This document shows positions 1-7,015 of a stretch of 13,961 nucleotides of DNA, piece after piece (positions within the stretch are counted from its first letter, which is position 1; each line of letters starts with the position of its first letter). The position numbers were made by a program, and so were the translations under genes. The stretch spans positions 1 through 13,961 of the forward strand of contig JAICJM010000098.1 in NCBI GenBank assembly GCA_025928435.1, given 5' to 3'. The notes below the pieces were generated by a model. That model was given only the letters and a program-made list of their open reading frames with translations. It had not been told where the DNA came from and ran no database searches. This stretch comes from Thermoleophilia bacterium (lineage in GTDB: Bacteria > Actinomycetota > Thermoleophilia > Gaiellales > JAICJC01).

Positions 1-2
1 CG

Positions 3-641
3 GACGGCGACGGGCCGGTCGACTTCGAGACGGAGGCGCCGGAGATCGCCGCACTGCTCGACCCGCCCGCCCACCTGCTCGGCCACTCCTACGGCGCGAT
101 CGTGTGCATGTTCGCGGCCGCGCTGCGGCCGGAGGCGGTGCGCTCGCTGACCGTGATCGAGCCGCCGGCGTTCGCCCTCGCCCGCGGAGACGAGGCCGTC
201 GACCTGATGGTCGAGCGGATCCGGGCGCACAAGCGCGACGGCGCCGGCCTGGCCGAGGAGGACTACCTGCGCGGCTTCCTCGAGGCCTGGGGGTTCGACC
301 GCCGTCCCGGCCCGCGGTTCAACGACGTCGCCCGCCGCTCCGTGCGCCGCTCGGTCGGGGAGCGCTCGCCGCACGAGGCCGAGATCCCGTTCGCGGAGCT
401 CGCGGCCGGCCGGTTCCCGACGCTGGTCGTCCACGGCGGCTGGGACGCGGCCCCGGAGCGGGCGCGCGCGATCGGCGGGCACGCCTTCACGGCCGTCTGC
501 GATGTGGTCGCGGCCCGGCTGGACGCCGAGGTCGCGGTCTTCCCGGGCGCGGCCCACCAGCCGCAGCTGCTCGGCGACCCGTTCAACCGCCGCCTGGCGG
601 AGTTCTGGCACGCCGCCGACCGGCGTTTCGTCGGCGCATGA
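3..641 (+). CDS. Alpha/beta hydrolase, 5' end missing
   Basis: The reading frame is open from the first full codon of the window to a TGA at 639-641, so the gene begins outside and 212 residues are visible. The nucleophile elbow G-H-S-Y-G lies at visible residues 27-31 (Ser29). A strand ending in VVHGGWD supplies the likely catalytic acid (about Asp148), and GAAHQPQ supplies the catalytic His (about His185). Order and spacing fit the alpha/beta hydrolase fold (esterase, lipase or haloalkane-dehalogenase-like). The oxyanion-hole HG motif near the N-terminus is outside the window. The substrate cannot be inferred. The NmrA-like gene follows after 19 bases on the same strand, so the two are probably co-transcribed. 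GTG at 102 and ATG at 108 lie inside the fold, after the nucleophile, and are not real starts. Confidence 0.85.
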   Translation, partial: DGDGPVDFETEAPEIAALLDPPAHLLGHSYGAIVCMFAAALRPEAVRSLTVIEPPAFALARGDEAVDLMVERIRAHKRDGAGLAEEDYLRGFLEAWGFDRRPGPRFNDVARRSVRRSVGERSPHEAEIPFAELAAGRFPTLVVHGGWDAAPERARAIGGHAFTAVCDVVAARLDAEVAVFPGAAHQPQLLGDPFNRRLAEFWHAADRRFVGA

Positions 642-660
642 AGGGTGTAGGGAGGGGCAG

Positions 661-1413
661 ATGAGGATCGCGGTCATCGGAGCCACCGGCCTGGTGGGGC
701 GGGCGGTGCTCGCGGCGGTCGAGCGCGAGGGCCACGAAGGCGTCGCCGTCTCCCGGTCGGCCGGCGTGGACGTGGTCTCGGGCGAGGGCCTCGACGCGGC
801 GCTCGCGGGCTGCGACGCCGTGGTCGACGTCGTGAACACGCCGGACAACGAGGGCGACGGCCCCCAACGGTTCTTCACGGCGGCGACGGTCAACCTGCTC
901 CGGGCGGGGCAGGCGGCGGGCGTCTCCCACCACGTCGTGCTCTCGATCGTCGGGGTCGACCTCGTCCGCGGCAACCCGCACTACGTCGGCAAGCAGCACC
1001 AGGAGCGGCTGGCCCGCTCCGGGCCCGTGCCGGCAACCATCGTCCGGGCGACCCAGTTCCACGACTTCGCCGGCATGGTCGCGTCGTGGACGCGGGACGG
1101 CGGCTCGGCGTTCGTGCCGCCCCTGCTCGTCCAGCCGATCGACGTCGGCGATCTCGCCGCGGCCCTGGTCGAGGTCGCGGCCGGCGTTCGCGGGGACGGG
1201 CTGCTCGAGATCGCAGGCCCGGAGAAGCAGGATCTGGTCGACATGGCCCGGCGGACGCTCGCCGCCCGCGGCGAGTCGGTGCATCTGACCACCGGCTGGG
1301 GCGAGCCGTTCGGCGTCGAGATGGCCGGGGACGCGCTCCTGCCGGGGCCCGGCGCGCGGATCGCCACCAGCACCTTCGACGACTGGCTCGCGCGCCAGGG
1401 CGCCGGCGGCTAG
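661..1413 (+). CDS. NmrA-like / atypical SDR NAD(P)-binding protein
   Basis: A 250-residue protein starting at ATG 661, preceded by a good Shine-Dalgarno sequence (GGAGGGG at 651-657). It opens with beta strand MRIAVIGATGLVG, the GxxGxxG dinucleotide-binding turn of Rossmann-fold NAD(P)H-binding proteins, and continues with 'CDAVVDVVNTP', where the NmrA and atypical SDR families carry the cofactor-side loop. SVGV-type and YxxxK-like positions are seen in 'LSIVGVD' and 'HYVGKQHQE' (Tyr and Lys four residues apart). Length and layout match small NmrA-like oxidoreductases or redox sensors, often annotated as 'NAD-dependent epimerase/dehydratase' or 'SDR family oxidoreductase'. The substrate is unknown. 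The longer in-frame extension upstream overlaps the hydrolase gene and is rejected. Its TAG stop overlaps the stop of the convergent AarF-like gene. Confidence 0.85.
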   Translation: MRIAVIGATGLVGRAVLAAVEREGHEGVAVSRSAGVDVVSGEGLDAALAGCDAVVDVVNTPDNEGDGPQRFFTAATVNLLRAGQAAGVSHHVVLSIVGVDLVRGNPHYVGKQHQERLARSGPVPATIVRATQFHDFAGMVASWTRDGGSAFVPPLLVQPIDVGDLAAALVEVAAGVRGDGLLEIAGPEKQDLVDMARRTLAARGESVHLTTGWGEPFGVEMAGDALLPGPGARIATSTFDDWLARQGAGG

Positions 1414-3062
1414 AGCCGGCCGCTGCGCACGATCGACAGCACGAGCACGAGTCCCAGCCCGCTCGCGCTCAGAAAGCCGACCAGGGCGAGCACGTGGATC
1501 CCGAACAGGTGCCAGCCGCCGTTGGCGGAGATCCCGATCAGCGACGAGCCGATCAGGAGCGACGCCATCACGACTGCGATCACCAGCCGGTTGAAGACGA
1601 CGTCGGCCTGACGGGTGAGCTCGTCGAGGCCCTGGTGGCGGAACTGCACCTCGACCTCGCCGTCGCGCAGCTGCTCCAGCGTGTCGTGCACCTGGTAGGG
1701 CAGCTCCATCAGCAGGCCCCCGTAGCTCTCGAGCTCCTCCTTCGACCGGTCGAGCAGCCGCCGGGGCGAGTAGCGGCGGGCCACGAGCTCCGCCGCGTAG
1801 GGCTCGGCCACCTCGAACACGTTGAAGTCGGGGTAGAGCTCGGTGCCGACGCTGCCGAGGGTGGCGAGCGCCTTGTCGAGCAGCGCGAACCGGGTGGGCA
1901 GGCGCAGGTGCATGCGCGACACGAGCACGAACGCCTCGCGGATCACCTGGAGCGGGTCGATCTGGCCCATCGAGGCGCCGTAGTAGCGGTAGTAGACCTC
2001 GCGCAGCTCGATTCGCAGCTCGTCCTCCTGCTCCTTCGAGAAGCGCACGCCCAGGTCGTACAGGCGCCGCGGGAGGGCGTCGACGTTCTCGTTCACCGCG
2101 TCGAGCAGGAGCCGGGTGAGGCGGCGCATGTCGGCTTCGCTGAGCGACCCGGTCATGCCGAAGTCGACCAGGCCGAGGCGGCCGTCCGAGAGCACCATGA
2201 TGTTGGCCGGGTGCGGGTCGCCGTGGAAGACGCCGTGGCGGAAGATCATCTCGAGCCAGGCCTCGGCGATCAGGATCGCGAGCCGGCGGCGCTCGTCCAT
2301 CGGGGTCGCCACGAGGTCCAGGTCGCCGAGCTGCACCCCCTCCAGCCGCTCGAGCGTCAGCACCCGCTCGCTCGAGTAGGTGCCGTAGACGCGCGGGATC
2401 GCGACCCGCGGCTCGTCGGCGAAGTTGCGGCGGAAGATCTCGGCGTTGCGGGCCTCGATGCGGTAGTCGAGCTCACGCCGGATCGACCGGGCGAACTCGT
2501 CCACGACCGCGACCGGGTCGATGAACGACAGCCGGTCGACCCGGCGGCGGACGATCCGGGCGACCTGGTAGAGCAGGCTGAGGTCGGACTCGACCCGGCG
2601 GACGGCGTTCGGCCGCTGTACCTTGACCGCCACCCGGCGGCCGTTCGGCAGCTCGGCGAAGTGCACCTGCCCGATCGACGCGGCGGCCACCGGCACGGGG
2701 TCGAAGTCGACGAAGAGGCGCTCGATCGGCGAGCGCAGTTCGGCCGCGATGACGTGCTCGACATCGGCGTACGGCACCGGCGAGACCGAGTCCTGGAGCA
2801 GCCGCAGCTCCGACAGGATCTCCGGCGGGACGATGTCGGGGCGGGTCGAGAGCAGCTGGCCGAACTTGACGAACGTCGGTCCCAGCTCGTCGAGCATCTC
2901 GCGCAGGTGACGGCCGAGCGCGGGCAGGTTCTGGGCCTCGATGACCGACGCGCGCCGCAGCGTCCGCCGCTCGAACACGAAGCCGAAACCGTGCTTCGTG
3001 GCGACCTGAGCGATCTCGCGCAGGCGGCCCATCGTCCGCCGCCTGTCCGCGAGCGTGGCCAT
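1410..3062 (-). CDS. ABC1/UbiB (AarF) family atypical kinase-like protein
   Basis: A 550-residue protein if read from ATG 3062. All signature motifs of the ABC1/UbiB (ADCK) atypical kinase family are present: KFGQ (KxGQ, residues 66-69), the Ala-rich loop AAAS (126-129) that replaces the usual P-loop, VAVK lysine (147), ExD in 'ELDYRIE' (197-199), HGDPHPAN (280-287) and DFG (300-302). Two hydrophobic segments near the C-terminus ('VVMASLLIGSSLIGI' and 'VLALVGFLSASGLGL') predict membrane anchoring, and length is typical. UbiB/COQ8 proteins support isoprenoid-quinone synthesis or lipid homeostasis. In a menaquinone-type actinobacterium the exact role is unclear, so no symbol is given. A TTG start at 3071 is possible, but it falls on a TAACAT -10-like box and has no Shine-Dalgarno sequence, so ATG 3062 is preferred. 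The stop overlaps that of the NmrA-like gene. Confidence 0.93.
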   Translation of the reverse strand: MATLADRRRTMGRLREIAQVATKHGFGFVFERRTLRRASVIEAQNLPALGRHLREMLDELGPTFVKFGQLLSTRPDIVPPEILSELRLLQDSVSPVPYADVEHVIAAELRSPIERLFVDFDPVPVAAASIGQVHFAELPNGRRVAVKVQRPNAVRRVESDLSLLYQVARIVRRRVDRLSFIDPVAVVDEFARSIRRELDYRIEARNAEIFRRNFADEPRVAIPRVYGTYSSERVLTLERLEGVQLGDLDLVATPMDERRRLAILIAEAWLEMIFRHGVFHGDPHPANIMVLSDGRLGLVDFGMTGSLSEADMRRLTRLLLDAVNENVDALPRRLYDLGVRFSKEQEDELRIELREVYYRYYGASMGQIDPLQVIREAFVLVSRMHLRLPTRFALLDKALATLGSVGTELYPDFNVFEVAEPYAAELVARRYSPRRLLDRSKEELESYGGLLMELPYQVHDTLEQLRDGEVEVQFRHQGLDELTRQADVVFNRLVIAVVMASLLIGSSLIGISANGGWHLFGIHVLALVGFLSASGLGLVLVLSIVRSGRL

Positions 3063-3070
3063 CGACGGCA

Positions 3071-3076
3071 ATGTTA
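3071..3076 (-). promoter_or_regulatory. Putative -10 box for the AarF-like gene (leaderless)
   Basis: On the minus strand TAACAT occupies 3076-3071, matching the actinobacterial TANNNT -10 pattern, and ATG at 3062 follows after 8 bases. No purine-rich Shine-Dalgarno sequence precedes ATG 3062 or TTG 3071. This fits transcription starting at or within a few bases of the ATG. No convincing -35 hexamer is visible. Inferred from pattern only. Confidence 0.4.
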
Positions 3077-3101
3077 GGCGCTGGCCCCGGTTGGGCGGCG
3101 T

Positions 3102-3135
3102 GGGGACTGTCCCCGCTTCGGCGGGGACTGTCCCC
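3102..3135. repeat. Extragenic hairpin of two 13-base palindromes (REP/REPIN-like)
   Basis: GGGGACTGTCCCC at 3102-3114 is repeated exactly at 3123-3135, separated by GCTTCGGC. Each copy is itself an inverted repeat (GGGGAC/GTCCCC around one T). Together they fold into a 15-position stem with one T:T mismatch and a four-base loop, read as C-TTCG-G on the + strand and CGAA on the - strand. It sits in the 82-base gap between the Nudix gene and the AarF-like gene, both read leftward. There is no T-run on either side, so a classical intrinsic terminator is not shown. It could be a terminator or mRNA-stabilising hairpin for the Nudix operon, a protein-binding palindrome, or a member of a dispersed extragenic repeat family. 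Confidence 0.8.
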
Positions 3136-3144
3136 GGGTTCGTC

Positions 3145-3723
3145 TCAGCCGGAGGCCAGGGCGCGCAGGACGCGCTCGCCGTGGTCGACGTGCCACTCGA
3201 TCGAGGGGTCGTGCGGATCGCGCCAGGCCAGCTCCAGCGACTCGTGGCTGCGGCGCAGCTCGCCGCCCACGATGCGGCAGATGTAGACGAGCCCCACCTG
3301 TCCGTGCGGCGCCGCCGGGAGCGACGCCGGCCGGAACTCGACCGTGCCCAGCCGTACCACCTCCACCTCGAGGCCGGTCTCCTCGGCCACCTCGCGGACG
3401 ACCCCCTCCGGCGGCGACTCGTTCGATCCCAGCCAGCCGCCCGGCAGGCCCCAGCGGCCGTCGTCGGCGCGGCGGTCGAGCAGGATGCGGCCCTCGCCGT
3501 CCGGGATCACCGCCGTGCCGCCCACCTTCGGCGTGGGTGTGCCGAGGTCACGGGCGAACCGCTCCGCCACCTCCGCCGCCGGCAGCCCGGCCAGCTCGGC
3601 GTAGAACTCGTCCACGATCTGGCACATGCGCCGGTAGCGGGTCTGATCGTACTCCGACTCGGCGTAGGCGCGGCCCTCGTAGGCAAGCGTGCGTAGCTCG
3701 TCGAGCAGGGTGACCGGGTCGAT
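3145..3723 (-). CDS. Nudix hydrolase with Nudix-type N-terminal domain
   Basis: About 192 residues. The Nudix box G-x5-E-x7-REVAEETGL is complete at about residues 96-118, including the metal-binding REVAEE. The N-terminal 60 residues ('DPVTLLDELRTLAYEGRAY...DQTRYRRM') resemble the helical domain that precedes Nudix folds annotated as hydrolases of X-linked nucleoside diphosphates (NUDIX_N family). Expected chemistry is hydrolysis of NDP-X compounds such as NDP-sugars or ADP-ribose; the substrate is unproven. The start is odd. Family alignment places it at ATC 3723-3721 or CTG 3726-3724, with a GGAG Shine-Dalgarno sequence at 3736-3733 and overlap with the TGA of the upstream phosphodiesterase gene (TGATC). 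The first canonical in-frame start is ATG at 3627, which would remove about 32 residues of the N-terminal domain. Translational coupling to the upstream gene is likely. A repeat hairpin follows the stop. Confidence 0.85.
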   Translation of the reverse strand: MDPVTLLDELRTLAYEGRAYAESEYDQTRYRRMCQIVDEFYAELAGLPAAEVAERFARDLGTPTPKVGGTAVIPDGEGRILLDRRADDGRWGLPGGWLGSNESPPEGVVREVAEETGLEVEVVRLGTVEFRPASLPAAPHGQVGLVYICRIVGGELRRSHESLELAWRDPHDPSIEWHVDHGERVLRALASG

Positions 3724-5105
3724 CAGACCAGGCTCCGGCCCTGCATGTCCGCGGGCACGGGCAGCCCGAGGGCGGTCAGCACGGTGGGCGCGATGTCGAA
3801 CAGGTGCGCGTCGGGCGGCACCGCGGTCGGCATCCCCGGCCCGGCGAAGATGGAGATCCCGAACTTGGCGTGGTTCGCGTCGTCGGGGCCGGTGTCGTTC
3901 TCGCGCACGTGGACGCGGCCGTCCCCGACCGAGCCGATCGAGCGCCAGCCCAGGTTGCCGAAGTAGGCGATCAGGTCGGGCGCGACGTTGTTCACCTGGT
4001 GGTAGAGGTCCTCGGGCCGGTAGACGCGGGTGCCGATCGAGTTGCCTCCCTCGTCCCCGAGCGCCTCGAGCTTGGAGATCAGCTCGTCGCGGAGCGGCTC
4101 GTAGTCCGCCGGGTCGATCACGCCCTCCGGCTCGCGGCCCTTCACGTTCAGGAAGATCCGCGAGTAGTAGCCGCCGTCGGCCCACACCCGCGTCCGCGGC
4201 CAGTCGATCGTGCAGCGCCCGATCGGCGTCTGCTCGGTCGGCCGGTCGGCGAGCGTGAGGTAGCCCTCGCGCATCAGCCACTCGTTGATCTGGATGCCGC
4301 CGTACATCGCCTTGGCGCCGTGGTCGGACACCACCATGAGCGCGGTGTCGTCGCCGAGCCCCTCGATCAGCGAGCCCACCTCGGAGTCGAGATAGCGGTA
4401 GTACTCGCGGAAGGCCGCCTCGAGCGGCGTGCCCGGCACGTAGTCGGGATGGTTCGGGTCGTAGAACCGCCACAGCGCGTGGTGCAGGCGGTCGGGCCCC
4501 ATCTCGACCAGCATGAAGAAGTCCCAGGGGCGCGTGTCGCGCAGGTGGCGGGCGAGGGCGAAGCGGCGCTCGGTCATCGTGTGGATGTCGCGCACCACCC
4601 GCTCGCGGTCGTCCGTGCGGTAGTCGGGGACGTCCACCATGTAGTCGCCGACGACCTCGCGGATCTCCTCCTTGAGCGCCTCGGGATACGTGTAGCGGCT
4701 GTCCGTCGAGGGGGTGAGGAAGCAGCTCACCATCTCGCCGTTCACCGGCCGGGGCGGGAACGTCTGCGGCACCCCGAGGGCGACGACGTGCTTGCCCGCC
4801 CGGGAGAGGATGTCCCACAGGCGGTCGTCGCGGACCTTCTCCGACGTGGCGAACGTGAGGCCGTCGTAGGAGTGGTCCTTGCGGTTGCGGAACCCGTAGA
4901 AGCCGAGCGTGCCCGGATCCTTCGACGACATCATGCACGACCACGCCGGGACGGTGATGGGCGGGTCGCAGGACTCGAGCTTCCCCCACGCCCCTCGCTC
5001 CATCAGCCCCGAGAGGACGGGAAGCTCGTTCCGCATGTCGTCGAACACGATCTCGGGCGCGACGCAGTCGAGCCCCACGATCATCAGCCTCCGCGGACGC
5101 GCCAC
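3723..5105 (-). CDS. Alkaline-phosphatase-superfamily phosphodiesterase (type I phosphodiesterase/nucleotide pyrophosphatase)
   Basis: A 460-residue protein starting at GTG 5105, which has GAGGGG five bases before the upstream stop-start junction. Metal and catalytic positions of the superfamily are visible: Asp13 in 'IVGLDCVAPE', nucleophile Thr51 in 'PPITVPAWS', Asp205 and His209 in 'GPDRLHH', Asp261-His262 in 'VVSDHGAK', and His412 in 'NHAKFG'. Order and spacing match bacterial members of the type I phosphodiesterase/nucleotide pyrophosphatase family. The C-terminus 'DMQGRSLV' is the usual natural end. There is no signal peptide or membrane segment, so it is predicted cytoplasmic. It could hydrolyse nucleotide-sugars or other phosphodiesters. 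It starts 2 bases after the methyltransferase stop and overlaps the Nudix start, so the three form one operon. An alternative start is ATG 5084. A second family member lies at 9332-10951. Confidence 0.9.
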   Translation of the reverse strand: MARPRRLMIVGLDCVAPEIVFDDMRNELPVLSGLMERGAWGKLESCDPPITVPAWSCMMSSKDPGTLGFYGFRNRKDHSYDGLTFATSEKVRDDRLWDILSRAGKHVVALGVPQTFPPRPVNGEMVSCFLTPSTDSRYTYPEALKEEIREVVGDYMVDVPDYRTDDRERVVRDIHTMTERRFALARHLRDTRPWDFFMLVEMGPDRLHHALWRFYDPNHPDYVPGTPLEAAFREYYRYLDSEVGSLIEGLGDDTALMVVSDHGAKAMYGGIQINEWLMREGYLTLADRPTEQTPIGRCTIDWPRTRVWADGGYYSRIFLNVKGREPEGVIDPADYEPLRDELISKLEALGDEGGNSIGTRVYRPEDLYHQVNNVAPDLIAYFGNLGWRSIGSVGDGRVHVRENDTGPDDANHAKFGISIFAGPGMPTAVPPDAHLFDIAPTVLTALGLPVPADMQGRSLV

Positions 5106-5107
5106 GG

Positions 5108-5896
5108 CTACCCCTCGCGGTGCGTGAAGACGAGCATGCGCTGGTTGCGGGGGTTGTTCCACCCGCCCAGGTACTCGACCTTCAGCCCCGTTCCCTCGCA
5201 CACCCAGTCAAACACGCTGCGGTGGTAGTGGAAGAAGTCGCGGTCGAGGTGGGTGACGAGGCCCGGTTTCTGCTGCACGTCGGTGATCTCGCGCGGCGGG
5301 CGCTCGTCCTCGTAGAACGTGGCGAAGAACTTGCCGTCCGGCGCCAGCGCCCGGTCCATCTGGACGAGGCAGCGGATGATCTCGTTGATCGAGAGGTGCG
5401 TGAACACCGACTGGGCGAGCGCGAAGTCGAACCTGCGGTGCAGCGTGTCGAACTCGAAGTGGTGCAGCTCGCGCAGCACGGGCTGCTTGGGAAGCAGGCC
5501 GCGCGGGCGCAGGTCGAAGTCGCGGCCGGCCTCGATCAGGTCGAAGCGGCGGTCGATCCCGTAGTAGTGCCCGGTCTCGAGGTACTCGATGAAGCGCCAG
5601 CCTCCGCGCAGCGGCCCGCAGCCGACGTCGAGCAGGTAGTGGTGCGGCTGGAGGCCGTGGTCGACCAGGTACTGGAACTGGAGCGTGCCGAGCTCCTCCC
5701 ACATGCCGCCGATGCCGCGCCGGTGCCAGCCCGGATCGATGTACTTGTAGACCTGGCGCGGGAGCGCCTTGCGGACGCGGCGCTTGACCGGGACCGGCAC
5801 GATGGGCTCGATCGAGCCGAACGCGCGCTGGAGCGTCTTCTGGGTGGCGAGGCGGGCCTCGCCGACGATTCCGCCAGGGGTCTGGGTCGCGGGCAT
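5108..5896 (-). CDS. Class I SAM-dependent methyltransferase
   Basis: A 262-residue protein from ATG 5896. Motif I is LLDVGCGPLRGG (residues 88-99), the acidic end of strand 2 is in 'YYGIDRRF' (Asp115), and a later 'FALAQSVFTHLS' (158-169) is the motif IV region typical of small-molecule and glycan-type methyltransferases; 'LAPDGKFFATFYE' follows. An 85-residue basic N-terminal part ('KRRVRKALPRQVYKYIDPGWHRRG') precedes the Rossmann fold and resembles the lead-in of methyltransferases found in glycan clusters. The acceptor is unknown. It is the first gene of the leftward operon with the phosphodiesterase and Nudix genes, and is divergent from the ATP-grasp gene 43 bases away. A TAAGGT box 6 bases before ATG suggests a leaderless message, although the same bases contain AAGG, which could act as a weak Shine-Dalgarno sequence. 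Confidence 0.88.
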   Translation of the reverse strand: MPATQTPGGIVGEARLATQKTLQRAFGSIEPIVPVPVKRRVRKALPRQVYKYIDPGWHRRGIGGMWEELGTLQFQYLVDHGLQPHHYLLDVGCGPLRGGWRFIEYLETGHYYGIDRRFDLIEAGRDFDLRPRGLLPKQPVLRELHHFEFDTLHRRFDFALAQSVFTHLSINEIIRCLVQMDRALAPDGKFFATFYEDERPPREITDVQQKPGLVTHLDRDFFHYHRSVFDWVCEGTGLKVEYLGGWNNPRNQRMLVFTHREG

Positions 5897-5902
5897 CGCA
5901 GG

Positions 5903-5908
5903 ACCTTA
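5903..5908 (-). promoter_or_regulatory. Putative -10 box for the methyltransferase operon (leaderless)
   Basis: Minus-strand TAAGGT at 5908-5903 fits TANNNT, and exactly six bases separate it from ATG 5896, the spacing expected if transcription starts on the A of the ATG. No good -35 is seen at 17-18 bases. AAGG inside the box could instead be read as a ribosome-binding site. Confidence 0.42.
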
Positions 5909-5939
5909 GCGCGTCGCCGTGTGCCAGACTGGAGGCAAC

Positions 5940-6950
5940 GTGGCCACCGTCCTCGTCACCGCCGCCGGCGCGCCCGGCTGCCCCCGCCTGATCCGGGCGC
6001 TGCGCGATGCCGGCCACGCGGTCGTCGGCACCGACGCGAACCCGCGCTCGGCCGGGTCGCGCCTGTGCGACCGCTTCGCCGTCGTCCCCCGCGGCGACGA
6101 TCCGGGGTTCATCCCGGCGATGCGGGCGGCGGCGGCCGATCTGGGCGCGGACGTCGTCTTCCCCACCTCGTCGTCCGAGATCCTGGCCTGGGCGCAGGCC
6201 CGGGAGGGCTTTGGGCTGCCGGTGCTGGCGGGGCCGGCGGCGGGCGTCGAGGCGGCGTCGGACAAGGCGGAGACCTTCCGGCTCGCCGAGCGCTGCGGCG
6301 TCCCCCACCCGCGCACGATCGAGGTGGAGAACCCCGACGACTTCGCCCCCGCGGTACGGGAGCTGGGCTATCCGGCGCAGCGCGTCGTCATGAAGCCGAC
6401 GCAGGCCAAGGGCTCGCGCGGCTTCCGCATCCTCGACCCGACCGCCGACAGGCGCCGCTGGCTGCTCGAGTCGCGCCCGGGCGAGGCCGCCCCGGAGCGG
6501 CTGGAGGACGTGCTCGAGCTGCTCGGCCAGGGGTCGTTCCCCGCCTACATCGTCCAGGAGTTCCTGGACGGGCCCGAGGAGACGGTCGACGCGATCTGCC
6601 TCGGCGGCGAGCTGCTCCTCCCGATGACGCGCACCCGCGAGGCGCTCCGGGCCGGCCTGGCGATGGACTTCACGCTGCTCGAGCGGCCGCAGGAGGAGGC
6701 GCACTCCGCGCGCCTCTCCGAGGAGCTCGCGATGGACTACTTCCTCTCGGTGCAGTTCAAGGGCGGCAGGCTGATGGAGATCAACCCGCGGGTCTCGACG
6801 ATCGTCTACACGCCGGACATCAACCCGCCCGCGCTCGCCGTCGGGCTTGCGCTCGGGACGACGGACGCGGAGGAGCTCCGCCGCCTGCGCCCGCAGGTGC
6901 CGATCGGCAGGCGCGCGATCCGCTATTTCGACCAGGTCGAGTTCGCCTGA
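5940..6950 (+). CDS. ATP-grasp ligase, carbamoyl-phosphate-synthase-like (first of two)
   Basis: A 336-residue protein from GTG 5940, chosen because GGAGG at 5931-5935 lies 4 bases upstream; GTG 5919 lacks such a site. The N-terminal Rossmann-like pre-ATP-grasp domain reads 'ATVLVTAAGAPGCPRLIRAL...VVGTDANPRSAGSRLCDRF', as in CarB-like and PylC-like proteins. ATP-grasp positions are Lys152 in 'VVMKPTQAKGSRGF', Glu207 in 'IVQEFLDGPEE', and the metal triad Glu280-Asn282-Arg284 in 'MEINPRVST'. The family joins a carboxylate, activated as acyl-phosphate, to an amine or thiol. Substrates are unknown. It is not full-length CarB (about 1,070 residues) and no carbamoyl-phosphate synthesis role is implied. 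It leads the rightward operon and is followed by a 65-base gap containing a promoter-like sequence. Confidence 0.88.
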   Translation: MATVLVTAAGAPGCPRLIRALRDAGHAVVGTDANPRSAGSRLCDRFAVVPRGDDPGFIPAMRAAAADLGADVVFPTSSSEILAWAQAREGFGLPVLAGPAAGVEAASDKAETFRLAERCGVPHPRTIEVENPDDFAPAVRELGYPAQRVVMKPTQAKGSRGFRILDPTADRRRWLLESRPGEAAPERLEDVLELLGQGSFPAYIVQEFLDGPEETVDAICLGGELLLPMTRTREALRAGLAMDFTLLERPQEEAHSARLSEELAMDYFLSVQFKGGRLMEINPRVSTIVYTPDINPPALAVGLALGTTDAEELRRLRPQVPIGRRAIRYFDQVEFA

Positions 6951-6954
6951 GAAG

Positions 6955-6984
6955 CGGGTTCAACCGGGTTCAAGCGGCCGGTTG
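6955..6984. repeat. Tandem 9-mer and small inverted repeat upstream of the second ATP-grasp gene
   Basis: CGGGTTCAA occurs at 6955-6963 and again at 6965-6973, ten bases apart (one helical turn). Overlapping this, CAACCGG at 6961-6967 pairs with CCGGTTG at 6978-6984 across a 10-base loop. The block lies between the first ATP-grasp stop and the TAGAAT box of the second. It could be an operator, a weak hairpin, or chance in GC-rich DNA. Confidence 0.45.
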
Positions 6985-7000
6985 CGGACGGGCCGGTCGG

Positions 7001-7006
7001 TAGAAT
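7001..7006 (+). promoter_or_regulatory. Putative -10 box for the second ATP-grasp gene (near-leaderless)
   Basis: TAGAAT is a close match to the sigma-A -10 consensus (TATAAT) in an otherwise GC-rich gap, and ATG 7016 follows 9 bases later without any Shine-Dalgarno-like purine run. The candidate -35 TTGCGG at 6982-6987 is only 13 bases upstream, too close for a normal spacer. A separate transcript start for the last four genes of the operon is plausible. Confidence 0.45.
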
Positions 7007-7015
7007 CGCGCCCTC

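Noticed and set aside
502..660. Upstream in-frame extension of the NmrA-like gene.
   Set aside because: It overlaps the alpha/beta hydrolase in another frame, while ATG 661 has a strong Shine-Dalgarno sequence and begins exactly at the Rossmann strand.
3102..3135. Classical intrinsic (rho-independent) terminator.
   Set aside because: The stem is strong, but neither strand has a T-rich run after it, and the nested palindromes are better described as a repeat. Termination remains possible but unsupported.
3721..3726. Programmed frameshift or broken fusion joining the phosphodiesterase to the Nudix protein.
   Set aside because: The phosphodiesterase ends at a natural family C-terminus (GRSLV), no slippery run is present, and a Shine-Dalgarno sequence before the junction supports separate initiation.
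3724..4989. Open extension of the Nudix frame through the phosphodiesterase gene, suggesting a long fusion protein.
   Set aside because: The translated extension is Arg/Pro/Ala-rich shadow sequence without domains, and the phosphodiesterase frame carries all catalytic motifs.
6955..6984. tRNA T-arm remnant or attachment site, because of GGTTCAA sequences.
   Set aside because: No acceptor stem, anticodon arm or CCA end can be drawn, and there is no integrase nearby.
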